Below are positions 23,099-23,451 of a DNA stretch of 23,451 nt, in pieces. The notes beneath the pieces were generated by a model, which was given only the letters and a program-made list of their open reading frames with translations, did not search any database and had not been told where the DNA came from. The translations under genes were made by a program, and so were the position numbers. The DNA comes from Nitrososphaerota archaeon. Lineage in GTDB: Archaea > Thermoproteota > Nitrososphaeria > Nitrososphaerales > Nitrosopumilaceae. The stretch's first letter is position 1. Every line of letters starts with the position of its first letter. The stretch spans positions 1 through 23,451 of the forward strand of contig JAUWQG010000006.1 of assembly GCA_030611185.1 (NCBI GenBank). The letters run 5' to 3'.

Positions 23099-23451
23099 AC
23101 AGATTTTTTTTCTAAATATTGCCTCAATCCAGAAAAATCACTTGGAGATGTGATTAACACATCGCCTGTAATTTGATGAACTTGATTTAGAAAGTCATCA
23201 AAGTTTTCTCTGTATTTTGCTAGGTCTAAATTAAGAAATTTTGCCGACACCTCATTTTTTTCTGAAGGATACAAAATAATTGGAATCACTGTGTATCCTT
23301 TGAGGTTATCTACAAGATTTTCAACTTGTTCAACAGTTTGGATAACTTGTGTCATGAATCCTTTGGGGTTTGCTTTTAGTTTTTTCTCTATCTTTGAAAA
23401 GTTAGGTTTGTTTGATATTGAAAGATACAAATCAATTTTTGAATCAACTCC
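23095..23451 (-). CDS. Uncharacterised protein, N-terminus outside the window
   Basis: The frame is open from the window edge to the stop at 23095-23097, giving 118 visible residues; the TTG at 23430 is internal to this open frame, so the true start probably lies beyond the edge. I do not recognise the family. The visible part is a mixed alpha/beta region: a Lys-rich helix (FSKIEKKLKANPKGFMTQVI), a coiled helix with VEQVENLVDNL, a strand VIPIILYP, and an ending with ITGDVLITSPSDFSGLRQYL. No cysteine or metal motif is seen. The gene converges with metH and overlaps it by four nt (TTAA), so the two transcripts must overlap at their 3' ends. Confidence 0.65.
   Translation of the reverse strand, partial: GVDSKIDLYLSISNKPNFSKIEKKLKANPKGFMTQVIQTVEQVENLVDNLKGYTVIPIILYPSEKNEVSAKFLNLDLAKYRENFDDFLNQVHQITGDVLITSPSDFSGLRQYLEKKSV

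Noticed and set aside
1..23451. tRNA, rRNA, CRISPR, transposon or prophage content
   Set aside because: Gaps between genes are at most about 160 bases and show no cloverleaf-like, direct-repeat or terminal-inverted-repeat pattern; all large genes are housekeeping or transport genes.

Overview
The window reads as chromosomal DNA from an ammonia-oxidising thaumarchaeon close to Nitrosopumilus. It is AT-rich. It carries the ADP-forming acyl-CoA synthetase / crotonase pair of the thaumarchaeal 3-hydroxypropionate/4-hydroxybutyrate (3HP/4HB) carbon-fixation cycle, archaeal DnaG primase, diphthine synthase, CTP-type riboflavin kinase with an HTH domain, and a LysW-dependent lysine/arginine pathway. 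Several promoters sit about 26-30 nt from the start codon, as expected for leaderless archaeal mRNAs. Genes are packed tightly: the longest gap without a gene is about 160 bases. I see no tRNA, rRNA, CRISPR array, insertion sequence or prophage signature.

Layout. (1) 2-1252, plus strand: the C-terminal end of an ADP-forming acyl-CoA synthetase, then a crotonase-family hydratase. (2) 1389-4881, plus: an HTH-like protein of unknown role, a two-CBS protein, an A-type Fe-S carrier, DnaG primase and an HTH-riboflavin kinase. (3) 4883-15717, minus: a near-continuous gene string. In transcription order it runs argG, lysW (EDWGE tail), argX-like ligase, argC/lysY, argB/lysZ, argD/lysJ, lysM-like Lrp regulator, a promoter, homocitrate synthase, a second lysW (EDWGQ tail), lysX, lysK, a diphthine synthase with an extra C-terminal domain, and an HTH-FAD synthase. 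(4) 15853-18405, plus: a NitT/TauT-type ABC importer. (5) 18407-19513, minus: an MFS transporter. (6) 19602-23098, plus: cobalamin-dependent methionine synthase split over two genes. (7) 23095-23451, minus: a partial gene of unknown role.

How it works together. The centre is an amino-acid factory in which a small zinc protein, LysW, carries the growing substrate on its C-terminus. Two LysW/ligase pairs sit at either end of a shared set of kinase, reductase and aminotransferase genes. One pair lies next to argininosuccinate synthase (arginine side), the other next to homocitrate synthase and LysK (lysine side). Each lysW is only 55 codons long and is coupled to its neighbours by 1-4 nt overlaps.

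The most unusual observation is that the lysine-side LysW ends in Gln rather than the Glu whose side-chain carboxyl normally bears the substrate. Next in interest are a 7-bp inverted repeat over the homocitrate synthase TATA box beside the lysM-like regulator, the DphB-DUF357 fusion, HTH domains on both flavin-cofactor enzymes, and the split methionine synthase.
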